Origin: Reyranella sp. | GTDB taxonomy: Bacteria > Pseudomonadota > Alphaproteobacteria > Reyranellales > Reyranellaceae | Assembly (NCBI GenBank): GCA_030681635.1 | Contig: JAUXRT010000188.1 | Span: 1 to 5,417, forward strand | Direction of reading: 5' to 3' | DNA: 5,417 bases | Position numbers and translations under genes: made by a program | Notes under the pieces: generated by a model | What the model was told of the DNA's origin: nothing | The model's input: the letters and a program-made list of their open reading frames with translations, nothing else | The model's database searches: none | Part shown: one piece after another, positions 1-4,852 of the stretch | Layout of the letters: every line of letters begins with the position of its first letter | How positions within the stretch are numbered: position 1 is the first letter of the stretch

Positions 1-36
1 CCTCCGGCTCGGTCATCAATCCGACCGAGCCGGAGG
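1..36 (-). terminator. Palindrome after folD, probable terminator stem
   Basis: A perfect 14-bp inverted repeat (arms 1-14 and 23-36) encloses an 8-nt loop. It begins 19 bp after the folD stop codon, in the position expected of a transcription terminator for the minus-strand gene cluster. The T-tract that would confirm an intrinsic terminator on the minus strand would lie left of base 1 and cannot be seen. The stem may also extend beyond the window. It could instead serve a convergent gene on the other side. Confidence 0.6.
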
Positions 37-55
37 CTCGCGGTCCGGGAGAAGT

Positions 56-958
56 CTAAGCCGACACCACCTTCAGCCCCGCCGCGCTGCGGGCGGCCTG
101 GAGCGTGTTGAACATCAGGCACGCCACCGTCATCGGGCCGACGCCGCCCGGCACCGGCGAGATATGGCCCGCCACCGGCAGGATCTCGGCGAAGGCAGCA
201 TCGCCCACCAGCTTCGACTTGCCGTCCGCCGTCGGGATGCGGTTGATGCCGACGTCGATCACCGCCGCGCCGGGCTTGATCCAGTCGCCGCGCACGAACT
301 CCTGCTTGCCGATCGCGACCACGACGATATCGGCCTGGCGGCAGAGGCCCGGCAGATCGCGCGTGCGCGAATGTGTAAGCGTGACGGTGCAGTCGGCGCG
401 CAGCAGAAGCTGCGCCACCGGACGGCCGACCAGGTTCGAGCGGCCAATGACGACGGCGTGCAGGCCCGACAAGGACTTCAGCGCATCCTGCAGCAGCATC
501 GAGACACCCAGCGGCGTGCACGGCACCGGGAAGTCGAGCGGCGCGCCCGCGGCGATCGAGCCCAGCCGGCCGACATTGATGGGATGGAAGCCGTCGACGT
601 CCTTGGCGGGATCGACCGCCAGCAGCACATGCGACGTATCGATGTGCTTGGGCAGCGGCAGCTGCACCAGGATGCCGTTGACGGCGGGATCGGCATTGAG
701 CGTGGCGATCAGCGCCAGCAGCTCGGCCTCGGTGGTCTCGGCCGGCAGCCGGTGATCGAAGCTCGCCATGCCGAGTTCGGCGGCGAGCTTGCCCTTGCTG
801 CGGACGTAGACCTGGCTCGCCGCATCGGCGCCGACCAGGACCGTCGCCAGGCCCGGTTTGGGCGCGCCTGAAGCCACCAGTTCGGCGACGCCTGCGCCCA
901 CGCGCTGGCGCAGGCCCATGGCGAAGGCTTTTCCATCTATTAGTTTGGCATCAGCCAT
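56..958 (-). CDS. folD: Bifunctional methylenetetrahydrofolate dehydrogenase / methenyltetrahydrofolate cyclohydrolase
   Basis: FolD is a cytosolic enzyme that interconverts 5,10-methylene-THF, 5,10-methenyl-THF and 10-formyl-THF, using NADP+, and so feeds purine and formyl-Met synthesis. The 300-residue protein is full length for the family. The N-terminal catalytic signature runs from about residue 41 to 57, with Tyr51 and the catalytic Lys55 in [15 protein letters not shown] (96-103) carries the conserved Gln99, and KDVDGF (119-124) the folate-site Asp122. The Rossmann nucleotide-binding segment is [12 protein letters not shown] (169-180), and the C-terminal signature [10 protein letters not shown] lies at 268-277. 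All key residues are present. The ATG at 958 overlaps the end of the upstream DUF167 gene by 8 bp, so translation is probably coupled. A palindrome follows the stop. Confidence 0.97.
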   Translation of the reverse strand: MADAKLIDGKAFAMGLRQRVGAGVAELVASGAPKPGLATVLVGADAASQVYVRSKGKLAAELGMASFDHRLPAETTEAELLALIATLNADPAVNGILVQLPLPKHIDTSHVLLAVDPAKDVDGFHPINVGRLGSIAAGAPLDFPVPCTPLGVSMLLQDALKSLSGLHAVVIGRSNLVGRPVAQLLLRADCTVTLTHSRTRDLPGLCRQADIVVVAIGKQEFVRGDWIKPGAAVIDVGINRIPTADGKSKLVGDAAFAEILPVAGHISPVPGGVGPMTVACLMFNTLQAARSAAGLKVVSA

Positions 959-1307
959 GTTCGCGCACCCATTCGGCTATCCGGCCGGCGAGCGCCGCGG
1001 GCTCGCCGGAAATGCTAAAAACCTTGTCGCGTGCGGCGGCGCCTCTCAGGACATCGAAGGCCGATCTGGGCAGGCGCCACTCGGCGGCCAGCAGCGCGAC
1101 CACGGCGGCGTTGGCCTTACCGTCCTCCGCCGGCGCCGTCACCGCGGCTTTCAGCGCACCCCCTGTGGAACCTCCGGTGGAAAATTCGAGAGCCGTGCGG
1201 CGCGCCTTCGGCTGCACGCGCAGTTCGATCGTCACGCCCTGGACGGTGCGGCGCAGGAAGGCCGGATCCGCCGCTGCTAGATGAGCGCTGGCCAGACGTA
1301 TTCCCAC
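951..1307 (-). CDS. DUF167 (YggU family) protein
   Basis: This is a small conserved protein of the DUF167/YggU family, whose biochemical role is not established. The hallmarks are the strand [14 protein letters not shown] at about residues 27-40 and the motif [19 protein letters not shown] at about 55-73, the family's APP-x-DGKAN signature. A Ser-Thr-Gly-Gly duplication (STGGSTGG, about 43-50) lengthens the loop between them. The 118-residue form uses a GTG at 1307, overlapping the 3' end of yggT by 31 bp and lacking a clear Shine-Dalgarno. A second GTG at 1235 would give 94 residues but would remove the DPAFLR segment, which resembles the N-terminus of relatives, so the longer form is preferred. 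The 3' end overlaps folD by 8 bp. Pairing with yggT is common in proteobacteria. Confidence 0.88.
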   Translation of the reverse strand: MGIRLASAHLAAADPAFLRRTVQGVTIELRVQPKARRTALEFSTGGSTGGALKAAVTAPAEDGKANAAVVALLAAEWRLPRSAFDVLRGAAARDKVFSISGEPAALAGRIAEWVREHG

Positions 1308-1567
1308 AGCAGGCTGCGGACGAAGAACAGGCCGAGCAGCAGGATGACGGGCGAGATGTCGACGCCGCCGAGGTTGGGCAGGATGCGGCGGATCGGGCGC
1401 AACGCCGGCTCGGTCAGTCGATAGAGCACATCGACGGCCATCCGGATGAACTTGTTGCTGATGTTGACCACGCCGAACGCCACCAGCCAGCTCATGATCG
1501 CTCCCGCAATCACGATCCAGGTATAGATGTCGATCACCTTGTCGATCAGCACCGCCAGCGACAGCAT
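1277..1567 (-). CDS. yggT: YggT family integral membrane protein
   Basis: This is a 96-residue inner-membrane protein of the YggT family, whose members are linked by context and some experimental work to membrane, osmotic or division functions without a settled mechanism. It has two hydrophobic segments, about residues 5-32 and 71-88. They flank the diagnostic amphipathic linker LTEPALRPIRRILPNLGGVD (51-70), which continues into ISPVI. The frame stays open upstream to 1612, but family members begin at the sequence MLSLAVLID. The ATG at 1567 is therefore chosen, with a purine-rich AGGCGGGGA just ahead of it. The 3' end overlaps the DUF167 gene by 31 bp, so the two are almost certainly co-transcribed. 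A terminator-like hairpin lies immediately upstream of the ribosome site. Confidence 0.93.
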   Translation of the reverse strand: MLSLAVLIDKVIDIYTWIVIAGAIMSWLVAFGVVNISNKFIRMAVDVLYRLTEPALRPIRRILPNLGGVDISPVILLLGLFFVRSLLWEYVWPALI

Positions 1568-1580
1568 TGCGTCCCCGCCT

Positions 1581-1603
1581 AAAAATGCCGGCAGGCTGCC
1601 GGC
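1581..1603 (-). terminator. Terminator-like hairpin just upstream of yggT
   Basis: Read on the minus strand, a perfect 7-bp stem (GCCGGCA / TGCCGGC, bases 1587-1603) with a 3-nt loop is followed by ATTTTT (1586-1581). This is the form of a rho-independent terminator. It sits after the FHA-like gene and directly before the yggT Shine-Dalgarno region, so it could end the upstream ridA transcript. It could also act as an attenuator within the yggT leader. The T-tract is only five bases and the stem is short, so efficiency is uncertain. Confidence 0.55.
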
Positions 1604-1663
1604 CGCGCGCACCCTACTCGGCGGGGAATGCCGATCACAAGCCCATTTGAGGTTTGGCCTGTT

Positions 1664-2323
1664 TCAGGTCCGCGACAGGACCAGCTCGACACTGCCGATC
1701 CGGATTGCACGCGCCCCGCTGATATCCCTGGGCCCGTGCTCGGGCAGCAGGCGGGCGCCGTCGATGAAGGTGCCGCCGGGGCTGCCCAGATCCTCAAGCC
1801 CAAGCCGCGTACCGGCCATCAGCAACCGGGCGTGGGGCTTGCCGACCGACGGGTCGGGCACCGACAGGTCGGAGGCCTGGGCCGCGGGCGCGCCGGTGAT
1901 CACATAGCTGCCCGACGTCCCGTCGATGGCCAGCGCCACCATCCCGCCGCCGGCGAGCGTGCCGGTGAGCTGCCAGCCGCGCCGGTCGGCCAGCGCCATT
2001 GCGGGCGCCGCCAGCGCGGCCGGGGTCGGTGGATGGGGTCCGCCCGTCGGCCGGCCGGCGGGTGCAAAGCCCGCGGCTGTGCCGGCCGCAGGCTCATCGC
2101 GCGGCCAGCGCATGAAGGCGAACACCCACAACAGGACCAGCGGCACGATCGAGCCGATGCCCGTCAGCGTCAGCAGGATCGCGCCAAGGCCCGCCCAGCC
2201 CGGCAGGCCCGCCTTCTCGACGATGCGCCAGGCCATCCACCCCGCCAGCACGGTGCCGACCAGGGCGAAGGCGCCGGTGAGGCCGAAGAAGCCCATCAGC
2301 GCCGCGATCTCCACGCCCATCAT
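1664..2323 (-). CDS. Membrane protein with C-terminal FHA-like domain
   Basis: The protein has 219 residues. Two hydrophobic segments (about 5-32 and 44-72) are followed by a Pro/Ala/Gly-rich linker (about 75-110) and a forkhead-associated-like beta domain (about 117-219). The FHA match rests on PDPSVGKPHARL (156-167), LEDLGSPGGTFIDG (176-189) and the closing strand IRIGSVELVLS (207-217). FHA domains bind phosphothreonine peptides, but here the usual Gly-Arg reads Gly-Ala (144-145), the Ser of SxxH reads Gly161, and the Asn of NGT reads Gly183. Only His164 and the fold-type residues remain, so phosphopeptide binding is doubtful. The ATG at 2323 forms an ATGA overlap with the upstream stop and is preferred over an open extension to 2470. 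A second ATG directly follows it. The membrane part shares a motif with the upstream protein. The partner and function are unknown. Confidence 0.82.
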   Translation of the reverse strand: MMGVEIAALMGFFGLTGAFALVGTVLAGWMAWRIVEKAGLPGWAGLGAILLTLTGIGSIVPLVLLWVFAFMRWPRDEPAAGTAAGFAPAGRPTGGPHPPTPAALAAPAMALADRRGWQLTGTLAGGGMVALAIDGTSGSYVITGAPAAQASDLSVPDPSVGKPHARLLMAGTRLGLEDLGSPGGTFIDGARLLPEHGPRDISGARAIRIGSVELVLSRT

Positions 2324-2607
2324 GAGCGCCGCCCCTGCGAAATGAGGGGCCGCGCGGCTTCGCCGTTGGGCCAGGCGCTGAAGGCCAGCACGGCCATGAC
2401 GATGAACGGGCCGATCAACGGCACGAGATGGAACAGCGACAGCGCGCCGGAGAAGCCTGCTCGCGTGCAAATCCGCCAGGTCGGGATGATCAGCACGAGC
2501 AACATCAGCAGGTAGCCGATCAGCACGATAGTCATTGTGGCGGCCATCGCGAACGAGCCCAGCCCCAACAGCACAGCCAACCAGGTCCAGGTCATTGGAT
2601 CGGCCAT
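2320..2607 (-). CDS. Small integral membrane protein, unknown function
   Basis: The 95-residue protein is largely hydrophobic. Membrane segments are suggested at about residues 8-26, 27-43 and 56-78, and the tail (80-95) is polar and positively charged. I do not recognise a named family. The stretch starting WRICTRAGFSG (44-54) and ending LAFSAWP (74-80) resembles the second membrane segment of the next gene's product, which starts WRIVEKAGLPG and ends FAFMRWP. The two proteins therefore look like members of one membrane module. The ATG at 2607 lies four bases after the ridA stop, without a strong Shine-Dalgarno, suggesting translational coupling. The stop overlaps the FHA-like gene start as ATGA. 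An internal Met5 is an alternative start. Confidence 0.8.
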   Translation of the reverse strand: MADPMTWTWLAVLLGLGSFAMAATMTIVLIGYLLMLLVLIIPTWRICTRAGFSGALSLFHLVPLIGPFIVMAVLAFSAWPNGEAARPLISQGRRS

Positions 2608-2611
2608 ATCG

Positions 2612-3004
2612 TCAGACCAGCGCCACGACTTCGATCTCGACCATCACGTCGCGCGGCAGGCGCGCCACTTCCACGGTCGAGCGCGCCGGCGGGTTGGCGC
2701 CGAAATACTCCGGCCGGCCGTAGACCTCGTTCATGGCCGTGAAGCTGTCCATGCTCTTCAGGAACACGGTGGTCTTGACCGAGCGGTCGAGATCGCTGCC
2801 GGCCGCCTTCAGCACGGCGCGCAGGTTCTTGAGGACCTGGTGGGTCTGCTCGGCGATGCCGCCCGCGACGAGGTCGCCGGTCGCCGGATCGAGAGGGATT
2901 TGCCCGGCGCAGAAGACCATCCCGTTGGCCACGATCGCCTGCGAGTAGGGTCCGAGCGCCTTGGGAGCCGCGTCGCTCTGAACCGCCTTCTTGTCGTTTG
3001 CCAC
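2612..3004 (-). CDS. ridA: RidA family reactive intermediate/imine deaminase
   Basis: RidA proteins (YjgF/YER057c/UK114 family) are small cytosolic trimers that hydrolyse reactive enamine/imine intermediates, such as those released by PLP-dependent threonine dehydratase, protecting PLP enzymes. The 130-residue length is typical. GPYSQAI (18-24) contains the conserved Tyr20. FCAGQIPLDPATGDL (31-45) is the family's GQ-x-P segment. Asn92 lies in MNEVY, and the C-terminal signature PPARSTVEVARLP with VEIE (105-125) carries the catalytic Arg108 and Glu123. All active-site residues expected of a true deaminase are present. The start is GTG at 3004, supported by a strong Shine-Dalgarno. The gene heads the minus-strand cluster and is divergent from the tRNA-Ala gene. 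Confidence 0.95.
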   Translation of the reverse strand: MANDKKAVQSDAAPKALGPYSQAIVANGMVFCAGQIPLDPATGDLVAGGIAEQTHQVLKNLRAVLKAAGSDLDRSVKTTVFLKSMDSFTAMNEVYGRPEYFGANPPARSTVEVARLPRDVMVEIEVVALV

Positions 3005-3012
3005 TGGTTACT

Positions 3013-3018
3013 CTCCTT
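3013..3018 (-). promoter_or_regulatory. Ribosome binding site of ridA
   Basis: On the minus strand the bases read AAGGAG, followed after an 8-nt spacer by GTG at 3004. This is the strongest Shine-Dalgarno match among the minus-strand genes. It decides the GTG start of ridA. Confidence 0.8.
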
Positions 3019-3056
3019 CGAAAAAGCCCGTGGGACGCTAACATAGACCGGTTTGC

Positions 3057-3085
3057 TTGACAGGTGGCCCAGCAACCATTATCCG
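3057..3085 (+). promoter_or_regulatory. Candidate promoter of the tRNA-Ala gene
   Basis: A perfect TTGACA (3057-3062) is separated by 17 bp from TATCCG (3080-3085), which matches only the first three bases of the -10 consensus. The predicted start, about 3092, is about 14 bases before the mature tRNA. The position, perfect -35 and ideal spacing suggest a sigma-70-type promoter for the tRNA. The weak -10 keeps this tentative. Confidence 0.5.
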
Positions 3086-3105
3086 CGCGGTTCTCCAGGT
3101 CGGAG

Positions 3106-3181
3106 GGGGCTGTAGCTCAGCTGGGAGAGCGCCTCGTTCGCAATGAGGAGGTCAGGGGTTCGATCCCCCTCAGCTCCACCA
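3106..3181 (+). tRNA. tRNA-Ala, anticodon CGC
   Basis: The 76-nt sequence folds into a full cloverleaf. The acceptor is GGGGCTG/CAGCTCC, containing a G3-U70 pair, the identity element for alanyl-tRNA synthetase. The D stem is GCTC/GAGC, the anticodon stem CCTCG/TGAGG with loop TTCGCAA, the variable loop AGGTC, and the T arm AGGGG-TTCGATC-CCCCT. The anticodon CGC lies at 3139-3141 and reads codon GCG, heavily used in GC-rich genomes. The discriminator is A and the 3' CCA is encoded. There is no intron and no sign of damage. Confidence 0.98.
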
Positions 3182-3200
3182 ACCACCCCGACCTGCTTCC

Positions 3201-3261
3201 CGATCCAATATCTCTGGCCGATCCAATTCTCTGGCCGCATTCACCGGCCGCATTCACTGGC
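3201..3261 (+). repeat. Two imperfect tandem duplications after the tRNA
   Basis: Two adjacent short duplications stand between the tRNA and the next gene. Units of 18 and 17 bases (3201-3218 and 3219-3235) differ by one missing base. Two 13-base units (3236-3248 and 3249-3261) differ by a single C/T change. They look like local replication-slippage products in non-coding DNA, and no function is evident. Confidence 0.7.
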
Positions 3262-3262
3262 C

Positions 3263-3282
3263 TGCCGCGCGCTGGCGCGGCA
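3263..3282 (+). other. Hairpin between tRNA and following gene
   Basis: A perfect 8-bp inverted repeat (3263-3270 and 3275-3282) encloses the tetraloop GCTG and ends 12 bases before the chosen ATG at 3295. No T-run follows, so it is not a classical intrinsic terminator. It may slow or end tRNA transcription, or shield the start region of the next gene, which has no recognisable Shine-Dalgarno. The role is inferred from position only. Confidence 0.4.
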
Positions 3283-3294
3283 CACTTGCAGTCG

Positions 3295-3960
3295 ATGCGC
3301 AGCCGCAAAAAACCCAGTTCAGGCGACCTCGGCCTTTCGATCGAAGAGGGTCGCGTTCTCGCCGCGTTGCGCACGCCGCAGCGCGTGCAGGAGTTCGTCG
3401 CGGGCCTGCGCGCCAATTTCGAGCCGGACGGCGACACGCTGCGGTCGGTCCGCGGCGTGCTGCGCCACCGCAAGGCGCATTGCATCGAAGCCGCCTTCGT
3501 TGCCGCCTGTGCGCTGTGGCTGCACGGCGAGCCGCCGCTGCTCATGGACCTGACGGCCGCCAAGGGCGATTCCGACCATGTCGTCGCCCTGTTCCGCCGC
3601 AACGGCTGCTGGGGCGCGATCTCCAAGAGCAACCATGCGTGGCTGCGCTGGCGCGATCCTGTCTACCGCAGCCTGCGCGAGCTCGCGATGTCGTACTTCC
3701 ACGAATATTTCAACAATGGCCGCAAGACGCTGCGCACCTATTCGGCGGCGTTCGACCTGCGCCGCTTCTCCCCCGGCACCTGGATCACCAACGAGGAGAA
3801 CTGCTGGGATGTCGGCGCCGCCCTCGACGATGCACGCCACTACAGGCTGATCGCGCCAAGCCAGATGCGCTGGCTGATGGCGCCCGACGCCACCGTGATG
3901 CGCGCCGACAACCTGCTTCAATACCAAAGCCGCGACCGCAAGACGGCCCGCAAATATTAG
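3295..3960 (+). CDS. Conserved hypothetical protein, transglutaminase-like
   Basis: The 221-residue protein has no signal peptide or membrane segment, so it is probably cytosolic. The central part looks like a compact transglutaminase/papain-like fold. RHRKAHCIEAAFVAACALW (57-75) places Cys63 at a helix start, and LLMDL (82-86) is followed by SDHVVALFRRNGCWGAIS (93-110) with His95. Then come SNHAWLRWRDPVYRSLREL (112-130) and MSYFHEYF (132-139). Cys63 and His95 would form a catalytic pair, and the third residue is unclear. I recall similar uncharacterised bacterial proteins, but the activity is inference. The frame runs open back through the tRNA, so the ATG at 3295 is the likely start. TTG at 3286 is an alternative, and neither has a clear ribosome site. 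An 11-bp gap to the next gene suggests an operon. Confidence 0.78.
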   Translation: MRSRKKPSSGDLGLSIEEGRVLAALRTPQRVQEFVAGLRANFEPDGDTLRSVRGVLRHRKAHCIEAAFVAACALWLHGEPPLLMDLTAAKGDSDHVVALFRRNGCWGAISKSNHAWLRWRDPVYRSLRELAMSYFHEYFNNGRKTLRTYSAAFDLRRFSPGTWITNEENCWDVGAALDDARHYRLIAPSQMRWLMAPDATVMRADNLLQYQSRDRKTARKY

Positions 3961-3964
3961 GGAG
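3961..3964 (+). promoter_or_regulatory. Ribosome binding site of the secreted protein gene
   Basis: GGAG directly follows the upstream TAG stop and is seven bases from the ATG at 3972. It supports that start over the long open extension to 3480, which would overlap the preceding gene. Confidence 0.65.
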
Positions 3965-3971
3965 CCCCGCG

Positions 3972-4628
3972 ATGAAACGAGCGATCTCGATCCTGTTGCT
4001 GGTCCTGCTTGGTGCCACACCGGCTGCCGCGCAAATTCCCGCCGAATGGCAGTCCGCCGCGCAGGCCGTGATCGGCGAGCTCGAACGCGACACGCCTCAG
4101 GCGGCCAAGCAGTGGTCGGGCGCGGAGCTCACGCAGGGCTGGAACCTGGCGCGCGCCTGGCGCCGGCACAACAACGGCAACATCGAGATCATCCTGGCCG
4201 AGTACCTGATGTTCGTGGCGCTCTGCCGCCGCGGCTGCGCCAACAGCACGATCGAGGGCCAGGGCTATGTCGGTGTGGCCGAACAGGCCAAGGCGCTGCG
4301 CAACCAGAACGGCGGCGCCTATGCCATGACCTCCGCCGCGCACGCCTGGCTCGCCGGCCTGCCCGACCCCAGCGGGGCGGCGCAGAAGAACGCCGCCCTG
4401 TGGGGCAAGGACCTCGACATCGCATCGGCCGACTTCGCCACCAGCAACATCTATGCGCTGGCCTGGCTGCTGGCGCGCAACCGGCCGACGCCGGCCGAGC
4501 AGGCCGACACTTTCGCGCGCTTCGCGATCTTCGTGCAGGGCAAGGCCTGGATCGGCGCGCGCTGCCTCGACATCACGAAGGTGGCGACCGTGCTCGACGC
4601 GCCGCCCAGGATCGATACCTGTAAATAG
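3972..4628 (+). CDS. Secreted hypothetical protein with four cysteines
   Basis: The 218-residue precursor has a clear Sec signal peptide: MKR, a Leu/Ile/Val core (about 4-14), and an Ala-Ala-Ala cleavage site before Gln21. The mature protein, about 198 residues, should be periplasmic or exported. It looks mainly alpha-helical, with Trp- and Ala-rich segments, and has exactly four cysteines: Cys85 and Cys89 close together (CRRGC), Cys198, and Cys217 next to the C-terminus. All four lie in the exported part, so two disulfides are plausible. I do not recognise the family, and no catalytic motif is evident. It begins 11 bp after the transglutaminase-like gene and has its own GGAG ribosome site, so the two are probably co-transcribed, though their products would lie in different compartments. 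Confidence 0.83.
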   Translation: MKRAISILLLVLLGATPAAAQIPAEWQSAAQAVIGELERDTPQAAKQWSGAELTQGWNLARAWRRHNNGNIEIILAEYLMFVALCRRGCANSTIEGQGYVGVAEQAKALRNQNGGAYAMTSAAHAWLAGLPDPSGAAQKNAALWGKDLDIASADFATSNIYALAWLLARNRPTPAEQADTFARFAIFVQGKAWIGARCLDITKVATVLDAPPRIDTCK

Positions 4629-4652
4629 AGTCTTCCTGTCTCAAGTCGACGG

Positions 4653-4793
4653 AACCACCTCATCCTGAGGAGCGGCGTCGGCGCATTCACATGCGCCTAA
4701 AGCGCGGCGTCTCGAAGGATGGGCAACAGACGTGATGCGTGTAGCCCATGCTTCGAGACGGCTGCTTCGCAGCCTCCTCAGCATGAGGTTGTT
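4653..4793. repeat. Nested palindromic intergenic repeat
   Basis: The outer arms 4653-4672 and 4774-4793 are inverted copies matching at 18 of 20 bases. The inner arms 4708-4724 and 4744-4760 match at 16 of 17. Two small hairpins fill the spaces: 4680-4697 (6-bp stem) and 4761-4773 (5-bp stem). The whole unit of about 141 bp could fold into one long branched structure on either strand. It resembles interspersed palindromic repeats I recall from Bradyrhizobium-type and other alphaproteobacterial genomes, with outer ends of the type CCTCATCCTGAGGAG and an inner TCTCGAAGGATG. No open reading frame or target-site duplication is visible. It fills most of the gene-free stretch 4629-4852, and the rest of that stretch holds only the terminator. 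Confidence 0.75.
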
Positions 4794-4807
4794 GTTGTTC
4801 GGACGTG

Positions 4808-4832
4808 AAAAAGGGGCCGCGAGGCCCCCTTT
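4808..4832 (-). terminator. Rho-independent terminator of the ferritin-like gene
   Basis: A 6-bp GC stem (GGGGCC at 4813-4818, GGCCCC at 4823-4828) has a 4-nt loop. On the minus strand it is followed by TTTTT (4812-4808), beginning about 25 bases after the stop of the ferritin-like gene. This is a textbook intrinsic terminator. On the plus strand the same stem is followed by CTTT, so it may also weakly stop transcripts arriving from the secreted-protein gene. Confidence 0.85.
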
Positions 4833-4852
4833 CCGATCTTCGGAGACCAGCG

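Noticed and set aside
105..871. Long open frames on the plus strand opposite folD
   Set aside because: They are antisense to a complete FolD with all family motifs. The translations are Arg/Ser- or Gln/Asp-rich with no domain pattern, which is usual for shadows in GC-rich DNA.
1628..2515. A 295-codon plus-strand frame opposite the FHA-like and small membrane genes
   Set aside because: The composition is low-complexity Gly/Arg/Gln/His. The opposite strand encodes coherent membrane segments, an FHA-like domain and an ATGA junction.
3064..3294. N-terminal extension of the transglutaminase-like gene through the tRNA
   Set aside because: It would translate the whole tRNA-Ala gene and the repeat region. 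The frame is open by chance and the conserved part begins after 3295.
3106..3294. Possible tRNA-associated integration (attachment) site
   Set aside because: No second copy of the tRNA 3' end and no integrase are visible in the window, and neighbouring gene composition does not change.
3480..3971. Upstream extension of the secreted protein gene
   Set aside because: It would overlap the preceding gene almost entirely and hide a clear signal peptide that begins at the ATG at 3972 behind a GGAG.
3319..4020. Minus-strand 233-codon frame opposite the two middle genes
   Set aside because: It is Ala/Gly/Val/Arg-rich without motifs. The plus strand has a conserved-looking Cys/His region, and the adjoining gene has a signal peptide and ribosome site.
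4653..4793. Palindromic repeat considered as a CRISPR array or insertion sequence
   Set aside because: There are no regularly spaced direct repeats and no transposase frame. The structure is a single nested inverted repeat.
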